The translations under genes and the position numbers were made by a program. Positions 26,871 through 34,733 of a stretch of DNA of 64,000 nucleotides are shown here, in pieces. The notes beneath the pieces were generated by a model. The model saw only the letters and a list, made by a program, of their open reading frames with translations, searched no databases and had not been told where the DNA came from. Each line of letters begins with the position of its first letter. Position 1 is the first letter of the stretch. This DNA comes from Jannaschia donghaensis (GTDB lineage Bacteria; Pseudomonadota; Alphaproteobacteria; Rhodobacterales; Rhodobacteraceae), in NCBI RefSeq assembly GCF_001403795.1, contig NZ_CXSU01000012.1, forward strand, positions 811,568-875,567, read 5' to 3'.

Positions 26871-28688
26871 ATGCGCCGCACCACCCTGACCACGACCGAA
26901 GCCCCCGCCGGCGCTTTGGGCATCATCAAGCGTGTCATTCCCTACCTTTGGCCCGAAAACGACCGCCCCGTTCGGATCCGCGTCGTCGCCGCGCTGGTCA
27001 TGTTGGTGGTGGCCAAGCTGATCGCGGTTACGACGCCCTTTTTCTACAAAGGTGCGGTCGACGCCCTGGCCCCCGAGGTCATCACGCCGGCCTGGGCGCT
27101 CGGCCTTGGTGCGATGGGGCTGACGGTCGTCTATGGCGGTGCCCGCGCGCTCAACATCGGGTTCCAGCAGCTGCGCGACGTCATTTTCGCCAGCGTTGGG
27201 CAACGTGCCCTGCGTCGCCTGGCCGCCGAGACCTTCACCCATATGCACCGTCTTTCGATGCGCTATCACATCACACGCAAGACCGGCGGCCTGTCCCGGA
27301 TCATCGAGAGGGGGGTGAAAGGCGTCGACTTCCTGCTTCGTTTCCTCTTGTTTTCGATCGGGCCGCTCGTGCTGGAGCTGCTGCTGATCTCCGCCATCCT
27401 CTTCTTCGTTTTCGATGTCTGGTATCTCGTGATCGTCATGGTCACCATCGCGGCCTACGTCGCCTTCACCTTCAAGGTCACGGAATGGCGCGTGCGCATT
27501 CGCAAGGTGATGAACGACGAAGATACTGACGCGAACCAGAAGGCGATCGACAGCCTGTTGAATTTCGAAACGGTCAAGTATTTCGGGGCCGAAGCACGAG
27601 AAGCGGACCGCTACGACGGTGCGATGAAAAACTACGAGGCCGCTGCGCTCAAGACGGCCTATTCGCTCGCCTTCCTGAACTTCGGTCAGGCGCTTCTGAT
27701 TACCGCCGGATTGGTCGGCGTCATGGTTCTCGCCGCGCTTGGCGTCCAACGCGGCGATCTGACCGTCGGCGACTTCGTGATGGTGAACGCCTATATGGTG
27801 CAGATCACGATGCCGCTAAATTTCCTCGGGACCGTTTATCGGGAGATCCGCCAGGCGCTGGTCGATATGGGCGAAATGTTCGGCCTTCTGGAGCAGCCGA
27901 CCGAGGTGAAGGACGCGGTCGACGCCAAGGATCTTATGGTGCCCCGGGGTCAGGTGGCCTTTCGCGATGTTCATTTTGGATACGACGATGCGCGCCCGAT
28001 CCTGCAAGGCGTGACTTTTACAGTGGAGCCCGGACAAACGGTCGCGGTGGTCGGCCCCTCCGGGGCGGGAAAATCGACGATCGGACGATTGCTTTTCCGC
28101 TTTTATGACGTCGGGTCCGGCGCGATCGAGATCGACGGCCAGGATCTTCGCGCCGTCACCCAGGACTCGCTGCACGCGCGCATCGGGGTCGTGCCGCAGG
28201 ACACCGTTCTGTTCAATGACACGATCCGCTACAACATCGCTTACGGTCGGCCCAATGCGACATTCTCCGAAATTCAGGCCGCCGCGCGGGCGGCGCGGAT
28301 CGAGACATTCATCGATGCCCTGCCCGACGGATACGAGACGACCGTGGGGGAGCGGGGCCTGAAGCTGTCGGGCGGTGAAAAGCAGCGGGTCGGCATCGCG
28401 CGGACCCTGCTCAAGGATCCGCCCATCCTCCTTCTGGACGAGGCGACATCGGCGCTGGACACGGAAACCGAGCGCTCAATTCAAGCGGAATTGCGTGCGA
28501 TGTCTGCGGGCCGATCCGTCATCACGATCGCCCATCGCCTGTCGACTGTGGTAGATGCGGATCAGATCCTCGTTCTGGAAAACGGCGAAATTACCGAACA
28601 TGGGACGCATGAGACGCTTTTGGCGGAGCAGGGTAGATATGCCGCCATGTGGAGCAGGCAATTGTCCGAGGATGAAGCCGCCGCCTGA
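26871..28688 (+). CDS. Atm1/HMT1-type ABC half-transporter
   Basis: The 605-residue half-transporter has six membrane helices (residues about 35-330) and a C-terminal ATPase. The ATPase has Walker A GPSGAGKST (about 395), signature LSGGEKQRVGIART (about 499), Walker B ILLLDEATSALD and the switch histidine in ITIAHRLSTV. RLSMRYHITRKTGGLSRIIERG and NFETVKYFGAEAREADRYD are the Atm1/HMT1 signatures. The family exports glutathione-linked sulfur species, metal-glutathione complexes or iron-sulfur precursors, and protects against heavy metals. The 60-base gap after the LysM gene could allow co-transcription. Confidence 0.92.
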   Translation: MRRTTLTTTEAPAGALGIIKRVIPYLWPENDRPVRIRVVAALVMLVVAKLIAVTTPFFYKGAVDALAPEVITPAWALGLGAMGLTVVYGGARALNIGFQQLRDVIFASVGQRALRRLAAETFTHMHRLSMRYHITRKTGGLSRIIERGVKGVDFLLRFLLFSIGPLVLELLLISAILFFVFDVWYLVIVMVTIAAYVAFTFKVTEWRVRIRKVMNDEDTDANQKAIDSLLNFETVKYFGAEAREADRYDGAMKNYEAAALKTAYSLAFLNFGQALLITAGLVGVMVLAALGVQRGDLTVGDFVMVNAYMVQITMPLNFLGTVYREIRQALVDMGEMFGLLEQPTEVKDAVDAKDLMVPRGQVAFRDVHFGYDDARPILQGVTFTVEPGQTVAVVGPSGAGKSTIGRLLFRFYDVGSGAIEIDGQDLRAVTQDSLHARIGVVPQDTVLFNDTIRYNIAYGRPNATFSEIQAAARAARIETFIDALPDGYETTVGERGLKLSGGEKQRVGIARTLLKDPPILLLDEATSALDTETERSIQAELRAMSAGRSVITIAHRLSTVVDADQILVLENGEITEHGTHETLLAEQGRYAAMWSRQLSEDEAAA

Positions 28689-28718
28689 TCGTCGAAGCAT
28701 ATCAGGAAATCTACCGTC

Positions 28719-29051
28719 TCAGAAAAGTTCCACCGACGGATCGGACGTGGTTCGGCCCCGCCCGCTCAACCGGTCACGCAGCGAAGTCTGTTGAATGCTC
28801 TCCAGAAGATCGTCGGAGATGAGGGGCTGGTCGGCGCTGGTCCGGATCGCCATCGACCCGAAAAGGGAGGCCAGATCCGCGAGTGTCTGTTGAACGGTGT
28901 CCAAAGCCTGCATGTCCTGGGCGAGCGCCACTTGGTCGGCCATCTCGATCCGGTGGCCCAATCGATCCTGCAGATCGGTCAGGGCATCGGACGCCATGCG
29001 GCATTCGTGCGCGATCCGCGTTGCAAATACTTCGGAAGACGTTCCCTTCAT
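28719..29051 (-). CDS. CheT-like small chemotaxis protein with a DXXXQ motif
   Basis: The 110-residue, almost wholly helical protein is the last gene of the chemotaxis operon, coupled to cheY by ATGA. Residues about 18-68 form two amphipathic helices, like a helical hairpin. Helix two holds D51-T-V-Q-Q55, a DXXXQ motif of the kind used by CheZ and by the rhizobial CheT to dephosphorylate CheY-P. Size and operon position match CheT of Sinorhizobium, which pairs with CheR. The 40-residue polar tail (from SADQPLISDDLLESI) is predicted to be flexible. The phosphatase role is inference from motif and context. Confidence 0.6.
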   Translation of the reverse strand: MKGTSSEVFATRIAHECRMASDALTDLQDRLGHRIEMADQVALAQDMQALDTVQQTLADLASLFGSMAIRTSADQPLISDDLLESIQQTSLRDRLSGRGRTTSDPSVELF

Positions 29052-29434
29052 AAGCGCCCGACCACCGCTTCGATGGAATCCTTGAGTTGTGGGAGTGCGA
29101 AAGGCTTGTTCAGGAAGTTATTCATTCCCAAAGACTTTCCGGTTTTGATGATCGTATCGTCGCTGCGTCCAGTAATGAGAATGAAACCGATCTTCTGCGT
29201 TTTTTCGTCTGCGCGTAGCTGTTGAAGCAGTTCAAGACCATTCATTTCAGGCATGTAAAGATCCGACAGAACTAGATGCGGACGCGTCTGACGCGCTTGC
29301 AACATGCCCGTCTTTCCGTTCTCGGCGTAGGCGACACTCGTGATGCCAAGCGCATCTAGTCCTTGCAGCAAGATCCCCCGGCTCGTCGACATGTCGTCGA
29401 CCACCAGCACTCGAAGCATGTCTCTCAAGGCCAT
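29048..29434 (-). CDS. cheY: CheY-type single-domain response regulator
   Basis: The 128-residue receiver domain has VLVVDDMSTSR (acidic pair), the phosphoacceptor Asp in LVLSDLYMPEMNG, the threonine in FILITGRS and the lysine in FLNKPF. No output domain is present, so it should act by binding the flagellar motor or as a phosphate sink. I take the ATG at 29434 (MALRDML), which overlaps cheR by ten bases. An in-frame ATG at 29419 would give a more typical CheY N-terminus. It is one of two CheYs in this operon. Confidence 0.9.
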   Translation of the reverse strand: MALRDMLRVLVVDDMSTSRGILLQGLDALGITSVAYAENGKTGMLQARQTRPHLVLSDLYMPEMNGLELLQQLRADEKTQKIGFILITGRSDDTIIKTGKSLGMNNFLNKPFALPQLKDSIEAVVGRL

Positions 29435-30294
29435 GACGGAGCAGCCCCCGTCTTGCCACGAGGACATGTTGCATCATCGGTCCGAACAAAAGCGGTCCGC
29501 CCGGCAGGACTCATCGGCGGTAGCGCCCCCAATAGTCTTTCGGAATGCCCGACCGCCAACAGGCCACCGGGGACGAGCCTGGCACGAAGCATCGCGTGAA
29601 CCGCCTCCTGTGCCGGACGGCTGAAATAGATGGTCACGTTGCGACAGAAGATTGCATCGAAGTTATCGTATCCAATCAGGGGATCGAGAAGATTGTGTTG
29701 GCGGTACTCGATCCCGATATGAAGCTCCGCAAACAGTTTCTCGGCTGTACCAGCGCGCCGGCGACCCGTAGTGGGAATACCGTCCGGCAGATCCGATAAG
29801 GCTTCGCCGAGCACCGCGACATCGATTGGAGTGCGTGCGCGTGCGATGACCGTTTCATCGACATCCGTCGCGAGGATTTTGACTTTTCGATGCCAGTCCG
29901 ATCCCAGGACGGCACGGCAGGTCGCGGCGATCGAGAGAGGTTCTTCCCCGGTGGCGCATCCTGCCGACCAAATACGGTATTTCGAATTGGAGGCATCCGT
30001 TTCGTGCGCGCCGAGGTGTGCCGCAAGAATGGCAAAGTGATGCGGTTCGCGAAACACACTGGTGACGTTCGTCGTGAGGGCTGCGATGAATTGTAAACGT
30101 TCGGCGCGACCTTCCGGGGTCTGCTCGCGGACAAGGTGGAGGTATAGACCGAAATCCTGCAAGCCGGTCATGCGTAACCGCCGTTGTAAGCGCGATGCAA
30201 CGAACGCCTGTTTGGCGGCGGGCATGTATAGCCCGGCTTCGGCCTCGGCGATCTGAGCAAATGCGCTGTAATGTCGAACATCCATCGGAATCAC
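29425..30294 (-). CDS. cheR: Chemotaxis protein methyltransferase CheR
   Basis: The 289-residue enzyme methylates glutamates of chemoreceptors using S-adenosylmethionine. The N-terminal helical domain holds LTTNVTSVFREPHHF. The Rossmann domain has YRIWSAGCATGEEPLSIA (about 106-123), ILATDVDETVIARAR, and YDNFDAIFCRNVTIYFSRPAQ, all CheR signatures. The GTG at 30294 overlaps cheW by GTGA, and an ATG at 30285 is a possible alternative. No C-terminal pentapeptide-binding extension is obvious. No CheB is present in the window. Confidence 0.94.
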   Translation of the reverse strand: MIPMDVRHYSAFAQIAEAEAGLYMPAAKQAFVASRLQRRLRMTGLQDFGLYLHLVREQTPEGRAERLQFIAALTTNVTSVFREPHHFAILAAHLGAHETDASNSKYRIWSAGCATGEEPLSIAATCRAVLGSDWHRKVKILATDVDETVIARARTPIDVAVLGEALSDLPDGIPTTGRRRAGTAEKLFAELHIGIEYRQHNLLDPLIGYDNFDAIFCRNVTIYFSRPAQEAVHAMLRARLVPGGLLAVGHSERLLGALPPMSPAGRTAFVRTDDATCPRGKTGAAPSWP

Positions 30295-30803
30295 GCGATA
30301 TGATCCTCGATGCGCGTGTCGACACGCGGCAGGATCTGGGCCGTGGCAAGGACCTGTATCATCGTATCATCGACGACGAACAGGCGTTCGGCCATGGCCT
30401 GCCCGTCGTCATTCGCCACGTGCGGCACGTCCTGTAGTTGATCGAGACGGGGATGAACGATGTCGGAGACGGCATCGACGAGCAGGCCGTGAACCCGGGT
30501 GCCGTCCTGTACGACCACGATGACGTTGCGAGGATGATCTTCGGTCCTCGACTGACCCATCCGCTGTGCAAGATCCATGACCGGCAGAACGGATCCCCTC
30601 AGATTGACCATGCCGCGCATATAGGGAGGGGCGTGGGGCAACGGGGTCGGCTCGCTCCAGCCGCGAATTTCGCGAACGCACATGATGTCGACGGCATAGG
30701 CCTGGCCACCGCACCGGAACGTCAGCAACTCCGTCGAGGGGGCTGGGGCCTCGTTTTCAGGAGGTGGAACGGAGTCGATCTGCTGGGCGTGAAGTTCGTT
30801 CAT
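30291..30803 (-). CDS. cheW: Chemotaxis coupling protein CheW
   Basis: The 170-residue CheW links receptors to CheA through its SH3-like fold. Signature stretches are LLTFRCGGQAYAVDIMCVREI, MRGMVNLRGSVLPVMDLAQR, NVIVVVQD and VHGLLVDAVSDIV. About 25 polar residues precede the domain. I chose the ATG at 30803 (MNELHAQQ) because GGAGG lies ten bases upstream and it makes an ATGA overlap with cheA. A second ATG 36 bases further upstream lies inside cheA. Confidence 0.94.
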   Translation of the reverse strand: MNELHAQQIDSVPPPENEAPAPSTELLTFRCGGQAYAVDIMCVREIRGWSEPTPLPHAPPYMRGMVNLRGSVLPVMDLAQRMGQSRTEDHPRNVIVVVQDGTRVHGLLVDAVSDIVHPRLDQLQDVPHVANDDGQAMAERLFVVDDTMIQVLATAQILPRVDTRIEDHIA

Positions 30804-32989
30804 ATCACTCTGGCCTCCGGTTGGACGGTCGGACGACATTCGTGGAACCCCGAGGAGGCCGCGATCCCGATCGGGTCGACGATGAGTGCGATCTGCCCAT
30901 CACCAAGGATCGTGGCGGCCGATACACACGGGACGTTCCCGAAATTCTCACCAAGGCCCTTGATCACGACCTGCCGCTGCGCCTCGATCGCGTCGACGCG
31001 GATCGCGAAGGGACCGCCTTCATCGGGCTCTACGAAGAGGAGGGCGGCGTCTTCTCCGGCCGTAAGGTTCTCGAGAGTTGGAAATCCCATACCGACACTC
31101 AGATCGATCATGGGAACGTAGCGATCGTGGAGTCGTGCGACCGGATGCCGTCCAGCGATATGTTCCGTACGGGCCGTGCTGAGCGTCTGGGTTTCCACAA
31201 TGACGGACAGCGGAATGACCATCCGCTGATCGTTACTTCGCACGATCATCCCGTCGAGAATGGCGAGCGTCAGCGGAAGACTGATCGAGATCTTGCATCC
31301 CTGTCCTTCGCTCGAAGCGATCGAGATTGTGCCGTTGAGGTCACGGATCGCGCGCTGCACCACATCCATGCCGACCCCCCGGCCAGACAGTGCAGACACT
31401 TCGGTCGATGTCGAAAATCCGGGCATGAACAGAAGCCTGTCGATTTCTGCAGCCTCCAATGTCTTGCCCTCGGGTATCAGGCCGCATTCCAAGGCGCGTT
31501 TGAGCACTCGGGTTCGATCGATCCCACGCCCATCGTCCGAGATCTCGATCACCACCCGGTCCGACTGTTGGCGCGCGCTCAGCCGGAGGATGCCAGCCGG
31601 TGCTTTTCCCGCGTCCATTCTTTCCTTTGGAGTCTCAAGGCCATGATCGATGGCATTGCGGATCATGTGCGTCAACGGATCTGCCAATCGTTCGACGACC
31701 GTCTTGTCGATCTCCGTCGCTTCCCCTTCCGTCTCGAGCGTCACCTGTTTTTCCGTAGCCTGCGCCGTTTCCCGAACGATCCGAGTCATCCGCTGGAACA
31801 AGGATTTCACCGGCTGCGCCCGGATCGCCATTACGCTGTCCTGCATGTCGCGGGTCAGTTGCTGCAAATCATCGAGGTTGGAAACGGCTTCGGAATGCTG
31901 ATCCAGACCCGCGCGGGTCATGCCTTGTGCGAGCATGGACTGGCTTATGACCAACTCTCCGACGAGGTTCACGAGACGATCGACACGTGCAAGATCGACC
32001 CGGATTGTTGTCGAGAATTGTCGAGGGGCCGTGGAGGGGAGGCGACCCGATGGTGCCGACGGTTCATTTCCGAGCTGAGCCACCCGGGGCGTGTCGTCGG
32101 GCAAAGGCGCTGGAAGCGACGATCCTGCGACAGGGTCCGCCGGATCGGTGATGGCGGAGACGTCACCGCTTGGCGCGCTTTCTTCGACGCAGACGATATC
32201 GAGCACACACAAATTGACGGCGAACTCAAAGACGCTTTCGATTTCGGTTTCGGTCAAGTCCGGCGCGGAGGGTGCGATGACGATCTTCCATCGCAGTCGT
32301 GGCTCCTTCGGATCCATCTCCGAAAGGGGGGGCAAGTCGGCGTCGAAAGCCTCGACTTTGAGTGGTCCCATGACTTCGAGCGCCCGGAACAGGAACAGCG
32401 GTTCGTTCCCGCTTATCAAAAGGTCCGGGAGCGGCTCGAACTGCAGGATCCATTTGCGGCAGCAATCACATGATTCTGTCGCATAACGAGGGGTTTCCGA
32501 CGCTGCGGCAGTTTCCGATCGCAAGTCGTCTGACTGATCCGACGCGGGGAACTCCAAGTCCAGCGCTAAGGGCGCGAAGGATATCTCTTCATCCACCGTC
32601 CCAGATCCATCTGCCAGATCTGACACGAGCGCCCTGAGATCCGAAGTGTCCGGCAGCACCGACTCCTCGGCGGAACGCGAAGCGGAAACGAGGTCGCCCA
32701 GCTGGTCGCTGGCGCGCAGTAGCACGGCGATGACCGCCGGGTCCGGCATCAGACGACCTGACCGCAGCGCATCAAGCGATGTCTCGAACTCATGGGCAAA
32801 TGCCACCAGAACGGCGAGGTCGAAGGCACCGGCCCCCCCCTTGATCGAATGGACGGCGCGGAAGACGGCATCGATGGTATCGACGTCCTGGTCGCCGGAC
32901 TGCAGGGCAAGGAGGCCCGACTCCAGGCTCTCCATCAGGTCTCCGCATTCCTCGAAGAACGTCGCCATGATCGCGTCGAACGGATTCAT
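30800..32989 (-). CDS. cheA: Chemotaxis histidine kinase CheA
   Basis: The 729-residue kinase has its domains in order. P1 carries the phosphoryl His47 in AVHSIKGGAGAF. A P2-like domain (about residues 175-290, WILQFEPLPDLL and EPLFLFRALEVMG) follows. Dimerisation P3 shows VDLARVDRLVNLVGELVISQS. The P4 ATPase has DPLTHMIRNAIDHGLE, DDGRGID and SGRGVGMDVV. The CheW-like P5 domain ends the protein. A cluster CDCC (174-177) at the start of P2 is unusual. The gene overlaps the preceding cheY by one base (TGATG) and cheW by ATGA. Confidence 0.95.
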   Translation of the reverse strand: MNPFDAIMATFFEECGDLMESLESGLLALQSGDQDVDTIDAVFRAVHSIKGGAGAFDLAVLVAFAHEFETSLDALRSGRLMPDPAVIAVLLRASDQLGDLVSASRSAEESVLPDTSDLRALVSDLADGSGTVDEEISFAPLALDLEFPASDQSDDLRSETAAASETPRYATESCDCCRKWILQFEPLPDLLISGNEPLFLFRALEVMGPLKVEAFDADLPPLSEMDPKEPRLRWKIVIAPSAPDLTETEIESVFEFAVNLCVLDIVCVEESAPSGDVSAITDPADPVAGSSLPAPLPDDTPRVAQLGNEPSAPSGRLPSTAPRQFSTTIRVDLARVDRLVNLVGELVISQSMLAQGMTRAGLDQHSEAVSNLDDLQQLTRDMQDSVMAIRAQPVKSLFQRMTRIVRETAQATEKQVTLETEGEATEIDKTVVERLADPLTHMIRNAIDHGLETPKERMDAGKAPAGILRLSARQQSDRVVIEISDDGRGIDRTRVLKRALECGLIPEGKTLEAAEIDRLLFMPGFSTSTEVSALSGRGVGMDVVQRAIRDLNGTISIASSEGQGCKISISLPLTLAILDGMIVRSNDQRMVIPLSVIVETQTLSTARTEHIAGRHPVARLHDRYVPMIDLSVGMGFPTLENLTAGEDAALLFVEPDEGGPFAIRVDAIEAQRQVVIKGLGENFGNVPCVSAATILGDGQIALIVDPIGIAASSGFHECRPTVQPEARVI

Positions 32990-33360
32990 CAGGTTAGACC
33001 TGTCACCGTGCGCAGGGCACCGACAAGGCGAGCGGGGTCGAAAGGTTTGACGATCCAGCCGGTCGCTCCGGCCGCCCGCGCCTTCAGTTTCAGTTCACGC
33101 GCGCCTTCAGTCGTGAGCACGAGGATTGGAATGCCGGCAAATTTGTCCTGTTTGCGGACACGGTCGATAAAGCCGAACCCGTCGAGGCGCGGCATATTCA
33201 CATCCGTCAGAATGGCGTCCGGATAAGGTTCCAGACCCTCCAGCACCTCCAGGCCATGAATACCGTCTTCGGCCAGGGTCGTCTCGATCCCCTCCCGCTC
33301 CAGCGTGAGGCGGACCATGTCACGGATGGTACGGCTGTCGTCGATCGCAAGCACCCTCAC
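32989..33360 (-). CDS. cheY: CheY-type response regulator, second copy
   Basis: The 123-residue receiver has VLAIDDSRTIRDMVRLTL, the phosphoacceptor Asp in AILTDVNMPRLDGFGF, the threonine in ILVLTTEG and the lysine in WIVKPFDP. It closely resembles the canonical CheY that sits with CheA in alphaproteobacterial clusters. The real start is the GTG at 33360, which overlaps the STAS gene stop by GTGA. The longer open frame to 33660 is an artefact of that gene. It precedes cheA and is coupled to it. Confidence 0.93.
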   Translation of the reverse strand: MRVLAIDDSRTIRDMVRLTLEREGIETTLAEDGIHGLEVLEGLEPYPDAILTDVNMPRLDGFGFIDRVRKQDKFAGIPILVLTTEGARELKLKARAAGATGWIVKPFDPARLVGALRTVTGLT

Positions 33361-33653
33361 GATGTCTTCTCTGCCGTGTGGAGACGCTCGAAGGGCACGC
33401 CCAGTGTTTTCAAGGAGGCCATGAAACCACGTGAGGCATTCGCGATGGCGAGCGTTTTGTCGTTGGACCGCTGATGGTCGCACGCCGCCATCAGAACCTG
33501 CAACGCGGATGTCATGACGACATTGACGCCGCTTGCATCCAAAATCAGGTCGCGGGTCTTTGACAGAACCATGTCGCGCAGGGCCACGGCCACGCCGATG
33601 TCCATCCGCTCCGGCAAGACAATCGTACCATCGGTTTCCGACAGATCGGTCAT
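33357..33653 (-). CDS. STAS-domain protein, first gene of the chemotaxis operon
   Basis: The 98-residue STAS domain protein is of the anti-sigma-factor-antagonist type. GTIVLPERMDIGVAVALRDM is strand one with helix one, and LILDASGVNVVMTSALQVL holds the loop where such proteins are phosphorylated (Thr48/Ser49 are candidates). STAS proteins of this kind head several Rhodobacterales and rhizobial che operons, with an unclear role that may be sensing or phosphotransfer. It starts the seven-gene unit, and a CtrA-like site lies about 70 bases upstream. Confidence 0.85.
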   Translation of the reverse strand: MTDLSETDGTIVLPERMDIGVAVALRDMVLSKTRDLILDASGVNVVMTSALQVLMAACDHQRSNDKTLAIANASRGFMASLKTLGVPFERLHTAEKTS

Positions 33654-33720
33654 TTATCACACCGCAGCATCGCGCACCGCCTCTCTCGATTTCAGTGAGG
33701 CAGGCCTAGGCTACAGGTCG

Positions 33721-33735
33721 CTAAGAAAGGGTTAC
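33721..33735 (-). promoter_or_regulatory. Candidate CtrA-type site upstream of the che operon (GTAA-N7-TTAG)
   Basis: Read on the minus strand, GTAA and TTAG are spaced by exactly seven bases, the geometry of a CtrA box, with two deviations from TTAA-N7-TTAA. It sits 68 bases before the first che gene and overlaps the stop codon of glk. A similar element lies in front of cheD. Confidence 0.3.
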
Positions 33736-34721
33736 CCTGTTGCCGCTCCGGACGAATAATTTCCACCCCGCGCCACGATTTCCGCAAGATGTGCGGCCCC
33801 CCCGGCAAGGGCGGCGAAGTCGTCATCCACAAGATACACGGGGAAATTTCCCATGAAGCCGGCGAACCGCCCCTTGTCCCGGAAGGCCCCTTGAAAATCC
33901 ATGGCCTGAAGGTGCGGTCCCATCGCGCGGGCGACGCCTCCGACCAGATAGACGCCGCCGAGTGGCAGGTGGATCAGCGCAAGATTGCCCGCGACCGTTC
34001 CAAGGATCCGAATGAATTGCTGCACGGCGGCCTGCGCGCGCGGGTTCGATGCGATCTGACCCATGATTTCAGCCGCGCGCAGGTCTGCGGGGTCGCCCGC
34101 CTCGCTGCTGAGCCACCTGTAGACCTGTTCAAGACCCCGACCGGACAGGACATCCTCGACCGCCGGGAAGCCGTGGGCGGTCGACACGAAATTGCACAGG
34201 CTCAGCTCGGCCTCCGTCCGGATCGGCAGGTTCGCATGGCCGGATTCCGACGGCGGGACATAGCGTCCATTCGGTGTCTGATGGACCGGGGCCGCATTGA
34301 AGCCGGTGCCCACCCCGATCACCAGACGCGCGGCATCGGCGTGCTGGGGCGCATCCACGACGGTCTGGCATTTGTCGTCGGCGATATGACCCAAAGCATG
34401 TCCTTGCGCCTGCAGGTCATTGAGGATCGCCGTATGACGTGCGCCCGTCGCCTGGATCAGCCGGCTTGCGTCGATCGACCAATCGAGGTTCGTCAATTCC
34501 GCCCGCCCGTCCGACACCGGGCCGGCGACCGCGACACAGGCCCCAAGCGGGTCGGGACCGGGTTCATCCAGGCGGTACTGCCGCAAGACGGGGGCGAGGT
34601 TGGCAAAATCCTTGTTCGCATAGCGACGGATCGTATCCGTTCGAACGGCCCCGCCATCGGCCATCGCGACGCGGGTATTGGTGCCACCGACATCGGCCAC
34701 GAGGAAAAGCTGTTCGGTCAT
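33732..34721 (-). CDS. glk: Glucokinase
   Basis: The 329-residue ROK-independent glucokinase phosphorylates intracellular glucose with ATP. ADVGGTNTRVA (9-19) is the phosphate-1 loop, LTNLDWSID and ILNDLQAQGHAL the substrate-binding region (the conserved N-D pair), and IGVGTGFNAA phosphate-2. ESGHANLPIRT and LVGGVARAMGPHL complete the family pattern. Its place 12 bases after the beta-glucosidase and beside aglR makes the role clear: glucose freed by the two glucosidases is phosphorylated here. Confidence 0.94.
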   Translation of the reverse strand: MTEQLFLVADVGGTNTRVAMADGGAVRTDTIRRYANKDFANLAPVLRQYRLDEPGPDPLGACVAVAGPVSDGRAELTNLDWSIDASRLIQATGARHTAILNDLQAQGHALGHIADDKCQTVVDAPQHADAARLVIGVGTGFNAAPVHQTPNGRYVPPSESGHANLPIRTEAELSLCNFVSTAHGFPAVEDVLSGRGLEQVYRWLSSEAGDPADLRAAEIMGQIASNPRAQAAVQQFIRILGTVAGNLALIHLPLGGVYLVGGVARAMGPHLQAMDFQGAFRDKGRFAGFMGNFPVYLVDDDFAALAGGAAHLAEIVARGGNYSSGAATG

Positions 34722-34733
34722 GAAGCGTCCGTA

